A stretch of 64,000 nt of DNA from Phragmites australis (Eukaryota; Streptophyta; Magnoliopsida; Poales; Poaceae), in NCBI RefSeq assembly GCF_958298935.1, contig NC_084940.1, positions 6,788,001 to 6,852,000 on the forward strand, given 5' to 3'. Positions 55,740 through 64,000 of this stretch are shown here, one piece after another. The stretch's first letter is position 1. Every line of letters starts with the position of its first letter. Under the pieces are notes generated by a model. It worked only from the letters and a program-made list of their open reading frames with translations, was not told the origin of the DNA and searched no databases. Both the position numbers and the translations under genes were made by a program.

Positions 55740-55920
55740 GACACCTTTCTATGGAGATGCGACCCCTCGCTGTCAATTTTTTAGATTAACGAAACCACTC
55801 GCTGCCACCTTTTCAGATCGATGTGACCGCATGTTGTCGACTAATCATAGTATAGTGAACGCTCGCTGCAGGAAGACATCCCATGCATGCACTCTCTCCA
55901 AATTACGTACCTATACTTGA
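55205..55920 (+). repeat. Two diverged internal repeats around a microsatellite
   Basis: The segments 55205-55400 and 55770-55920 share, in order, CAGATTGACGAAACCAC-like, GCGATGTGGCC/ATCGATGTGACC and GGAAGGCATCCAATGCAT/GGAAGACATCCCATGCAT words. A TATA-like CAATATAAGG (about 55427) lies between them. Their role in the Mutator-like element is unknown. Confidence 0.5.
55666..55735 (+). repeat. (TC)35 microsatellite
   Basis: Seventy bases of uninterrupted TC dinucleotide repeat inside the Mutator-like element. It is likely length-polymorphic. Confidence 0.95.
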
Positions 55921-56124
55921 TGCATACAACATCGGTCCCTGCTTATAAAATATGAGGACGAGGCAATGAGAAGGTCATGACATCACAGCTTTTTGAAACA
56001 CCACTACCATCTGATACCTAATACCATACCATAGATGGCTCCTCAAATAGACATTTCTCGTGGACATCGAAACTCTCAATGATAACCCTACAGACTATGT
56101 GGGAGACCCAAACAAAAGGTAACT

Positions 56125-56885
56125 ATGTGTTCAAGGAGGAGAAATGAACAAAGTGCTGTCAAAATGGCAGACCATGACCCGTTGTCCTTGTTTCACCAAG
56201 GAGGAATGGCGGCGCACGGTAAGCTTTGTAATCTCTATGGACCTACAGACACACTTGTTAGAGCGCTATTAGAGATATATCAGGGTGTGCGAACTAGCAG
56301 ATATAGCAAAGTATTTTAGCAAGCGAACACACACCATATTTATGCACCCTCAACAATATGAGGAGCACATTAAGGTACGTTCATCGTTATTATATGTCCC
56401 AGTTATTTTTTAGGTTACACTTCTAAGACACGTTTATATTTTTGTATGCTCTTTTTATATACTAGGTATTCCCTCATGATGAAGAGTTGCTGAACAAATC
56501 CATCGAGAACTATTTAGGACTGCATCTACTCTTCAGTGACGACTTTCGACTCGGACATAACTGGAGACGCAGAGGTGGTCATTTGAGACCTTCACGCCGT
56601 TGCGAAAGAGGTGGTGGTTCGAGCCACCGTGAAAGAGGTGGCCATTCGACAACCACCACTTCCACGACAACCAAATGGGTTTGTTCCGACGATAATGACT
56701 TCGTGCTTATTCCTTAGAGAACTCTATGCCGTTACGAATTCTCTGATGACGGGGTAGATGATTGGGATCCTAACTTTAATTACTTTTCGTATACGCAAGC
56801 ACCACGTAGACCAAAATCCCTAGAATACGATTGCCATTGGATGGACCAGGAAATAAGGCAAATACAACTTCAAGAGCTATTTCGT
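56125..56885 (+). pseudogene. Second broken coding region of the Mutator-like element, unidentified
   Basis: Pieces of one probable protein in different frames: PLSLFHQGGMAAHGKLCNLY and LVRALLEIYQGVRTSRYSKVF (56180-56320); FPHDEELLNKSIENYLGLHLLF (56467-56530); an Arg/Gly/Ser-rich stretch; and EYDCHWMDQEIRQIQLQELF ending near 56888. No known domain was recognised. Position after the mobile-domain fragment suggests a second ORF of the element. Three or more frame breaks are present. Confidence 0.4.
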
Positions 56886-57194
56886 CCGTAATGTTTATGC
56901 TACTAATTATTGTAGTTATTGAATTCAAGGTGGTTCTATCATTTTTAATCTATTATCTAAGTCATGTATGTATCTTAGATGTAGGCTATATGCCATTAGT
57001 AATGTTTAAATTCCCTGTATGTATCTCATATACACATTATATCTAATATTCAGTGTGGTTTTATCATTTTACATACATGTATTTCAATATGTGCCATAAA
57101 GTTTAATTTGAATGAAACATAGCAAATAGATGAGCTATGGCGTGACATTAAAAAAAATTAGGCGAAAATAGAGTTTTCGCCCTACGGTTGAATA

Positions 57195-57269
57195 GTTAAT
57201 ATTTTTATATTTTTTTCATTTTCTGCATTATTTCTATAATATCCGTAAAAAAAGTAATATTAAAAAAGC
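57195..57269 (-). repeat. Right terminal inverted repeat of the Mutator-like element
   Basis: The reverse complement of this stretch matches 52228-52300. Confidence 0.75.
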
Positions 57270-57281
57270 TCCACAAACGAT

Positions 57282-57293
57282 GCTATGCAGTAG
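57282..57293 (+). repeat. Flanking 12-bp direct repeat (right), GCTATGCAGTAG
   Basis: Identical to 52125-52136 and located 12 bases after the right terminal inverted repeat. Confidence 0.4.
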
Positions 57294-57299
57294 CGTCAA

Positions 57300-57990
57300 T
57301 GCTCTCTCGATCAGACTGCATGTAGGTGCGGTACTGCGTGGTTCAGTTTCCGTATGCAGCTAAAAGCAACGATTGTTTTGGCGAGGTGAAAGAGAATCCA
57401 ACGGTGCATCCTGTTTCTGGAAATTCGAATGCTAGGGTTCAACTTTGGAATTACAGTATGATGGTTTTGCATGATCCATTCAGGTGAATTAGTTCTCTCA
57501 ATCTAGACTCTAGTCAGCAAAGGAGCAGGCCTGGTTGCGTAGCTAGCCCTTTTATCATACTCCTAGCTATTGGTGCTAAACACTCAGCCTTAGAATTTGA
57601 TCGAGGAGATTTCGCTAGTTTGTTGAATTGAAACTTGGAAATAGCAAAATGATTAAAGGAACAGAACATTAAAGAAAATAATCCGAGAAAAATAAAAAAG
57701 CATCAGTCCCTAGAGGGTGACTCGAAGAAGGAACGGAAGATATGGTTTAAAAAGGGAAAGTTAAGGAGATCGATCGAAATGATACCAGCAGTACGTCTGT
57801 TTCATGCTCGATCTGTGGCGAGTTCTTCTTCCATTTATCACCCACTTTTCACAAAGCAATTGAAAGCGATGAATTGAACAAAGTCAGAAAAGCTTCCTCT
57901 CGATTGAGCACCACTACTACCTAAGCGAATCCACGAGCTAAAGAAAAATAATTTGAACCCGCTGATTAATCGTTCACCTCTTGTTGCTCA
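57300..57990. other. Spacer and 3' flank of the zinc finger gene, no gene recognised
   Basis: AT-rich, stops in all frames, no domain or RNA gene seen. The last 150 bases probably include the 3' UTR of the minus-strand gene at 57995-58885. Confidence 0.4.
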
Positions 57991-57994
57991 AGGA

Positions 57995-58885
57995 TTACAA
58001 GGTGAGATCTAAACTCACATTTTCTCTGTTCTCTGCGGCGTCTCCCCGGCGGCGTTCATGCTGCGACGACGCGGACGACGAGGACGTTGACGACGGCGGC
58101 AATCGCGAGCCAGCTTGTCCTGCTGCTACGGTCCCTCTTCTTGCTCCTGCCATTGCCTCCTCATCTCGTCCGGCCATCGACAACGACGCCGGCCGTTCTT
58201 GAGTCGCCACTGGCGTGGACAGGTTGACGTCGGGGACCCAACAGAGCGCGGCAGCCGGCACCGGGCTGCCGTTGATCGGCTGCGACAGGGAGCCGGCCCC
58301 ACCGTAGTACCTGGGCACCACCGGTGGAGCAGCATGCGGGAGGTGGCTGGACCACGAGGGGTAGTGCGGCGGCGGCTGCGGCGGCTGCGGCGGCGGCTCG
58401 TACCGCGCCATGGCGAAGCGGTGGTGCTGGTAGCTGGTGAAGGCGGGGTACGCGTGGGCGGCGGGGTAGTGGGCGTGCATGGCCATGGCGCCCTGGTACT
58501 GCGCGCGCTTCGCGTGCTGCCGCTCCCGCTTGTGCGCGTTCTGGTGCCCGCCCAGCGCCTGCGACGTCGGGAAGTTCCGGCAGCAGTAGTGGCACTCGAA
58601 CTTGCGCCCTCCGCCGCCGCCGCCGCCGCCTGCACCGGCACCCGACCACGCCGCTTGGCCCGGAGCGGTGGTGCTGGCCGCGGTAGCATCGCTGGTTGCG
58701 GTGGAGGACGTGGCGGCGTCAGGTGGGACGTCGAAGCCGAACAGCCGGATGGACGTAGGGCTTGTGCCGGAGCCGGACGCCGGTGGCTGCTGCAGTTTGG
58801 GGCGGACGAAGGGGAGCTGCGAGAACGACTCTATGGCCGTGTCCGGTGGGTTCCCGCCGAGGTGCTGCTCGTCTTGCTCGTTCAT
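57995..58885 (-). CDS. Single C2H2 zinc finger transcription factor with EAR motif, GIS/ZFP5/ZFP8-like, 296 aa
   Basis: An intact single exon. Order of parts: an N-terminal SIRLFGFDVPP box (about 45-55) characteristic of the GIS/ZFP subgroup; a Ser/Thr/Ala and Gly-rich spacer; one plant-type zinc finger with C98-x2-C101-x12-H114-x3-H118 including the QALGGH signature (109-114); a His/Tyr/Pro-rich central region; and a C-terminal EAR repression motif LDLTL (292-296). The family comprises nuclear DNA-binding proteins acting in gibberellin and cytokinin control of trichome and root-hair initiation in Arabidopsis. An equivalent role here is inference. The EAR motif implies recruitment of TOPLESS-type corepressors. 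High GC3 gives long shadow frames on both strands; this frame carries the finger and is chosen. The start is the first ATG (58885). It is likely functional. Confidence 0.95.
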   Translation of the reverse strand: MNEQDEQHLGGNPPDTAIESFSQLPFVRPKLQQPPASGSGTSPTSIRLFGFDVPPDAATSSTATSDATAASTTAPGQAAWSGAGAGGGGGGGGRKFECHYCCRNFPTSQALGGHQNAHKRERQHAKRAQYQGAMAMHAHYPAAHAYPAFTSYQHHRFAMARYEPPPQPPQPPPHYPSWSSHLPHAAPPVVPRYYGGAGSLSQPINGSPVPAAALCWVPDVNLSTPVATQERPASLSMAGRDEEAMAGARRGTVAAGQAGSRLPPSSTSSSSASSQHERRRGDAAENRENVSLDLTL

Positions 58886-59249
58886 TGCCGTCCAAGGGCG
58901 CGAGATGCGCGCTTAGGGTAAGTGAAGTGTAGGGAGTAAGGGGGAGGGGAGACCTACAGCTAGCCTACGGCTGCAGGAAGTTTTTCTCTCCTGCCCCTGC
59001 TGGGCGCTGGCTGCTGCTGTTGCGTTTATGGTCAATATGTTGGCAACTTGACACGGAGCTGCGGTGATGTCTTGGGTGTTCCCTTCCAAAAGGGGTTAAA
59101 TTCGTTGTGGGGAACGGGACCAGTTTCGGGTAGAGTTGACAGGGAAAGTGTTCAACATTTCTAGATAACATGAATTTAACATGCTGTCTCAGTTAAAAAA
59201 AAATGACATTTCTAGATTGTTGGATGAAGACTCAACTGTCACATTTCAG

Positions 59250-59650
59250 TAACATTTACTTCAAACCCTAACAATGACAAATATCCCAAGGTACCATATC
59301 CCGCCAATGGATATGATGGCGGATACCTTATACTGCCTTCTATGGCTATCGACACCGTGCGATGAATATATGTCGAATATTGTATAAGATAGTTTATATA
59401 ACTTGGAGTTGTAATTAGCGGTATAAATAGAGTTGGAGGTAGACTCTTGTAACCCGATCTCCTCATAAATATGAGAGAATGATCGATGTTGTAGGTTGTA
59501 ACCACGATAACCACTGGAGCGTCCGGTGTTGCAATTGTGGAGATGAGTATTCGTAGTTATGTTTCGGGGAGGTAGATTTCGGTTTCACCTCAACAATAAA
59601 TATTGTGTCTCTGGTATGTCTGTGATTTTGTGTGCAACGTTTCGGTACAT
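59250..59650 (+). repeat. Possible solo LTR
   Basis: Has LTR-like organisation: GGTATAAATAGAG (59420-59432), then about 150 bases later a CCTCAACAATAAATATTG word resembling a polyadenylation region, followed by TGTGTCTCTGG. No partner LTR or coding region was found in the window, so the identification is tentative and the ends are approximate. Confidence 0.3.
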
Positions 59651-61590
59651 CAATTCATCTCTTTGTGCCATCCCCTTCCTTACCTAAGCCCTGAGCCCAA
59701 GTGAATCGTAGCCCTAACCTAAACTACCATTGCCAGAGAAAACTACCATTGTCATCGGGAATGAACCCTGAAGAACATCGGAGGATGAGAAGGGTGACTG
59801 CTTTTCCAAACAGCTTTAGGCGACTGTGATGTACTAGCAAATATGCTTTTTTTTCCTATTCGTCTTTCACCAAAGCATCAAAAGCCTTTATGCCTTTCTT
59901 GCGGTACACTGAAATAAAAAAGGAAACCATATCCCAAAAACATCATTGAGAAAACCACAACACAACTTTATGGCTGATAGGATCGAAAGCCGACTTGAAC
60001 CGCGGACTCGTGTTACCTAAACCTAAAGATAATACCCATCGTCGTATTCAAAACACTGGTCTACGCAATTATCAAGTGTTAAATGTATCAGCACGAACTG
60101 ATGCATCATACAGCAGGACGAACACACATCCAACTACCACTAGCTCCGGCGAGCGAGAGAAATGGAACGGACGTTGAGCGAACGAAAAGCACACTTCCCC
60201 TTTAAATGGAGACATGCTGTAAATTCCATCCGTCTGGTCCATTTTCGTTCGAATGAAAATTGCCCAATATAAACGATTTCCCATCTAGCTAGAACTCAAG
60301 ATTATTTATCTGAAGTGTGTAGAAAATATAAATTTCCATATGGGGCGCCCAAGATACACAAAATCTATCCACCCAGGTTGCATGATGAGACGGAGGAAGA
60401 ACTGGTGGGCTACACGCACTGTTGACGCTTCTCTACCATGCCGCTGCGGCGCTGCCGGACTCGGCTCGTGTGATTCCAAAAGAGGCACGGTTTGCGCGTA
60501 GGATCCGATGGATCCACCCGCCCGGCCGGCGCGCCGGCCGCGCTTGCATTGGCTTCCCGGCGGGGCGGGGATGCATCGGATGCCGACGCGCGCCCTGTCC
60601 AAAGCGGTTGCACGCCACCGTCAGCTGTCCAAGTCGCGTCGTTGTCCAGGAGGCCGACTCGTGCGCGTCCTCGCCATCGCCCAGGATACCCCGATCCCCA
60701 ACGACGCGGACGGCACGGCACCGCCGGGTCACTCGCGCGCGGTCACGGGCAACTGCCAGTAACTCGCAAGTCGCAACTGGCTTGAGGCTGCTAGCAGCCA
60801 GCCCAATGCCGCTACTGGTTACCGATAGCATCGATGTGTCAGTCAGTAAAACGCGAATGCCGTCAGCTTGTGGACAAGGACGACGTTCGCCGGAGCGAGG
60901 AGAATCTCTTCTGAGCTGCAGGTGAAGTAGATCGGTCCCGAGCTGTCAAATTATGCGAGCCGCGGGAAAGAGTGGTGTGACCGATCTCGGGCGCTTCTTT
61001 CTGATTTAAATGATGAGAGCAACGTGTGTCTGAACCGAGTTTGGATCCGTGCCAGGACAGGACGACTGGACGAGGATGTGCCTGCATCGAGTAGCCGATA
61101 TTTGGTACACATCCATTTCACTGGCTCACAGGCACAGCTGCTGTCTCTCGGCCGGTGAAGCGAACCTGGTCGGTTACTGGTTATCTGTCGGAACATTCAT
61201 CCGGTGGGCAGAACAAATGATAGCACGAAAGAAGTAAACCGGATAGGAATACGATGTCGAAATGCTGACTTGTGGCAGGTTAATAGCCAAAAGCTGCTTT
61301 ATTATCTTCCTCTGCACAAAGCCTGTGTTTCATCCCGATCCATGGATTTCTCGTGTAGCCACATTTCGTTACGATTGAGGAGCGTGTACTCCTATGTTTA
61401 TTTAAGCACCGATCTGACGTGGCACTGTCCTGAAGCACTGTGCGGTCGCACGTAAACGGGACCCAAAAGTTCTAGTACTCTTTCTGACGTCCTTATCTCG
61501 TACTTCAGATTCAGTGATATTGTTTGCCCAACCAATCAAAGAGCAAAACATATGGACATCCGATCATCCCATCAGGCAGCAGTTTTCACT
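59651..61590. other. Spacer with GC-rich patch, no gene recognised
   Basis: A GC-rich island (60420-60770) yields several long open frames on both strands, none with a recognisable domain or membrane pattern. It contains an 18-bp perfect palindrome at 60523-60540. It may be a promoter-type island or a decayed gene. Confidence 0.4.
60523..60540. repeat. 18-bp perfect palindrome CGGCCGGCGCGCCGGCCG
   Basis: Self-complementary across its full length, with no spacer, inside a GC-rich patch. Confidence 0.8.
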
Positions 61591-61597
61591 ATCAACT

Positions 61598-61765
61598 ACA
61601 GATAGGCTACTGTAGCCACAGTAAAATACATTCGGCCTGATTGAGGAATGCATCATATGCTACAGTATCACTACAGTATGTACTCCAGTGCCAGAATAGC
61701 AGTGCAGTATACCAATTTACTATTACTATAGTAAGTGTGATTAGCTAAATTTTACTGTACAAACA
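61598..61765. repeat. CTACAGTA/TACTGTAG-rich MITE-like stretch
   Basis: About ten copies of CTACAGTA, ACAGTA or TACTGTA words occur in both orientations within 170 bases, including CTACTGTAGCCACAGTAAAA at 61609. Similar words recur at 63190-63370. The pattern suggests a small TIR element with subterminal repeats; ends are not resolved. Confidence 0.4.
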
Positions 61766-63140
61766 GTGATCCTCTGTATTAATCCATTATTGATGCAGAG
61801 GATCCGGGTCCACGACATCTCTTGTCAAGATCGAGCAAGCTTGGTTTCTGATCTGTCAAGCTTAATTTACAACATCTGGATCCGTCTCAGGAACCCATCA
61901 ATCATGCACGCACGCCGCAGTTCCACGTCCCGTGCTGTGCACCGCCGAGTTCTTTAATCTGGCTCGGGTCCTGGCGAGCAGGTTGACATGGCGTACGGCA
62001 GCAATGGCGAGGTCGGTCATGCTAGCACGAGCATGCATCCACTGTTGCTGTCCGAGGACGGAGCCAGGCAGCCGATGGATGGATCGATCGGATCAGGGAG
62101 CAAGTTACGCAGCACAATTAACTCAGGTAGGTGAATTCGTTTAAGGATTCACGTGAGCGTCGCTGCCGCCATAACTGTCCTTCTCCTTTGTAGATCGGTC
62201 GATCCATGGTCCCCTCGTCCGTCTGTCAGGCCAGTGGCAGTGGCCGTCAGCGACACCGGCATGCCGCATTCAACGCGCTCAAGCACCTGACTGAAGGAGG
62301 AGCTAATGTATAACACCTTAGTACCGAAACAGCATCATGTGCCCCGCCTTAAATCCTGATTCGTCAGTTACTTTGATGTTTGATCTTGATTTCGTCCGAT
62401 TGCAATCTCTCCTCTATTATGAGTTTCGGTTTGCAATGAATTCTGCCGAACTCTGAACCCTATTCCTGATGGAACTTCTGCTGAACCTCAGGTAGACTAG
62501 TACAATACTACTTACTTTTTAAAAGGTATCTATGACTTCTTTTCTTCAGTGTTTTACGGTCCTTTTATTTCATTAACTGTAAACCAGATTTATTATTCGA
62601 TAGCATAAGATAACTGTTTTTTTTCCTTAATCAGAAGCAGCAATGCTTCCAGGAAAGTCGATGGACACCAATAATTTCCCATCCGCATCCATTGCCAAAA
62701 AGTTTCAAAACTCATCCTGACTGACAGGTACGTGCGCTTGCTGAGGTCGACAGCCACAACTGTCGGGCCCTATCGTTTACCTGCAGATGGCTACGCGACC
62801 GGGCATCGGCACAACCGCGTACCTGACCATTTGTAGGGAGCCCAGGTGATCAGATCGGGAAAGCTTGGCTAGGGAAAAAAATTCGATGAAATTTTACAAA
62901 TTCGCTAATTTTGACACGTACCGAAATTGGTTCATTTCAGCTAAATTTTTTTGCCTCAATTTAAATAGATTCGGTCCTAATTAATAGAGCAGTATGAACT
63001 TATTCTAAATCTAACCTAGCTCCTCAAAATGTGCAACTGGTTTTCAAATAATTTATTTTTTCTCTCACCTTATCCTAGTGCCTCCATTCCCAAATACTAT
63101 TCGTTCATTCCCATCCGAGCAGTGGTGACCAGGGTCTTCA
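61766..63140. other. Spacer, no gene recognised
   Basis: Short frames only. An AT-rich block with AAATTTTTTTGCCTCAATTT (62943-62962) resembles common grass repeat sequence. No RNA gene was seen. Confidence 0.35.
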
Positions 63141-63147
63141 AATCTGC

Positions 63148-63545
63148 GTGAGGCCAACTCCAGCAGTCTTCAAATCTGCAAATCCAGTACTACAGTGTTT
63201 TCAAACTAGCAATTCTCTGACACAGTGCTGCTACAGTGTTCAGAGAGAGTACGGCGCTGTATTTTTGTCGGGTACTGTAGCAGGTCGCAACACTGTAGCG
63301 GTCTGTTCACATAGGCTGACAGTGAGACCGTAGCGGGAGGAACACTGCAGTACTACTGTGGCAACACTGTAGCAGTTCTGTTTACAGAGCTGTCAGTGGA
63401 TCCGGAGGGAGAACAAGAGTAGTAGAATAAAGGAAATAGGGTAGCTGTTAGAAATGAAAAAAATAAGGGATGTTGTAATAGTGATAGAGGATGTTGTAAT
63501 AGTGTTTTTGAAGATGAAAATTTAAGGTAGCTGCTGGAGATAGTT
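63148..63545. mobile_element. MITE-like element with CTCCAGCAG/CTGCTGGAG ends
   Basis: The left end GGCCAACTCCAGCAG (63152-63166) and the right end CTGCTGGAGATAG (about 63532-63544) are inverted. Internal sequence is rich in ACACTGTAGC words and has GATGTTGTAATAGTG twice (63470-63505). This end type is common among small grass transposons. No coding capacity. Confidence 0.5.
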
Positions 63546-63679
63546 TGAGAAAGTTAAGCATCATCCAACATGGTGCGCGAACAGCGCGGTAGCATGAGTC
63601 GATGGCAAGCTGCTGCAAGATATCATCAGTTCTTTCTATTTCTATACCTAGATAATCAGGTTTCTCACTCAAAAACTCT

Positions 63680-64000
63680 CTTAGGGCAGGTGCAGCATCT
63701 ATCACAAAAAGGAGCCGTATCACTGTACTATTGCTTTTACCGATCTTTGATGGCCGTATCGTGCTCCAGCAGAGCTGGTTTCCAGTGTTATAGTGATGCG
63801 GGGTGCGTCACTGTAGCAGTGGGCGGATGGCAAATTTGCAGCCGGGTTTGGTTATCTATAACATTGTTTATAGTGGATGTTTGTGAGCTCAAAAGAAAAA
63901 AAAGAGTAATAGAAAATAGAATATCTGTTGAAGATAAAAAATAAAAGGTAATATAATAGTGTTTAGAAATATTATAATAGTATTATAGATGATAGATTTT
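63680..64000. repeat. Related MITE-like fragment running off the right edge
   Basis: Contains CACTGTAGCAG, TTATAGTGGATGTTTGTG and AATATAATAGTGTTTAGAAA words similar to 63240-63520. The sequence leaves the window before a right end is seen. Confidence 0.35.

Larger units (their letters stand above)
52228..57269 (+). mobile_element. Mutator-like transposable element with long TIRs and a plant-mobile-domain fragment, 5.0 kb
   Basis: The left end (GTTTTTTTTAATATTAC..GGATATTATAGAAA, 52228-52300) matches the reverse complement of the right end (GCTTTTTTAATATTAC..GGATATTATAGAAA, 57195-57269). This is a terminal inverted repeat of roughly 70 bases. Inside are several GTTTTCGCCAAACGGTTG-type subterminal words, a CT/GA-rich leader, MULE transposase pieces (53560-54760), a plant-mobile-domain-like piece (54860-55015), internal repeats and a microsatellite, and a second broken frame (56125-56885). 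Candidate target duplication GCTATGCAGTAG lies at 52125 and 57282. All frames are interrupted, so the copy is inactive. Confidence 0.75.

Noticed and set aside
58115..58921. 268-codon plus-strand frame opposite the zinc finger gene
   Set aside because: Compositional antisense shadow. The minus-strand frame carries the QALGGH finger and EAR motif.
60410..60925. Several 80-167 codon frames on both strands
   Set aside because: GC-rich patch with open frames in five of six phases, no domain and no consistent coding bias.
1..64000. CRISPR arrays, bacterial operons, tRNA and rRNA genes, plant virus insertions
   Set aside because: No regularly spaced repeats, no tRNA-type B-box context with cloverleaf, no rRNA-like sequence, and no virus-specific domains beyond LTR-retroelement pol were recognised on either strand.

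Overview
The window looks like nuclear DNA from a grass, probably a panicoid. The evidence is GC-rich single-exon genes with strong third-position GC, standing in AT-rich spacer filled with nested LTR retrotransposons and small terminal-inverted-repeat elements of grass type. No bacterial, organellar or viral genome organisation is visible. The species cannot be named from the sequence alone.

Host genes are few. At the left edge is the 3' end of an unidentified gene (2-250), followed by a small two-exon gene predicting 89 aa (1977-2360). A CDK-F-like kinase pseudogene on the minus strand (6429-13686) is cut in two by a chromovirus-type Ty3/gypsy element. Three intact minus-strand genes follow: a BCS1-like AAA-ATPase (13990-15552), a 134-aa three-helix membrane protein (49673-50077) and a GIS/ZFP-type single C2H2 zinc finger repressor-like protein with a C-terminal EAR motif (57995-58885). 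Weaker gene-like remnants lie at 16030-16990 and 27010-27425.

Mobile DNA makes up most of the rest. Retroelements with visible ends are: a gypsy element at 7088-13159 with LTRs, primer site and decayed target duplication, carrying a Mutator-type MITE; an old Copia element at 22096-26843 (target duplication ACATG); a young Copia element at 27951-33062 (target duplication TTAAG, LTRs differing at 2 of about 148 positions); and a minus-strand gypsy element at 36314-49215. The last is swollen by nested insertions: a SIRE-like solo LTR, an LTR-gag-LTR element and a Tat-type pol. A second SIRE-like LTR lies at about 4830-6415 in the opposite orientation, and a gypsy remnant occupies about 17590-20040.

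From about 52228 to 57269 there is a Mutator-like element with long terminal inverted repeats, degraded transposase pieces, a plant-mobile-domain-like piece and a (TC)35 microsatellite. The right end (61600-64000) is spacer with MITE-like sequence rich in CTACAGTA and CTGCTGGAG motifs.

The genes do not form an operon or pathway. The window is best read as a small gene island interrupted by successive transposition events, whose relative order can be read from the nesting.
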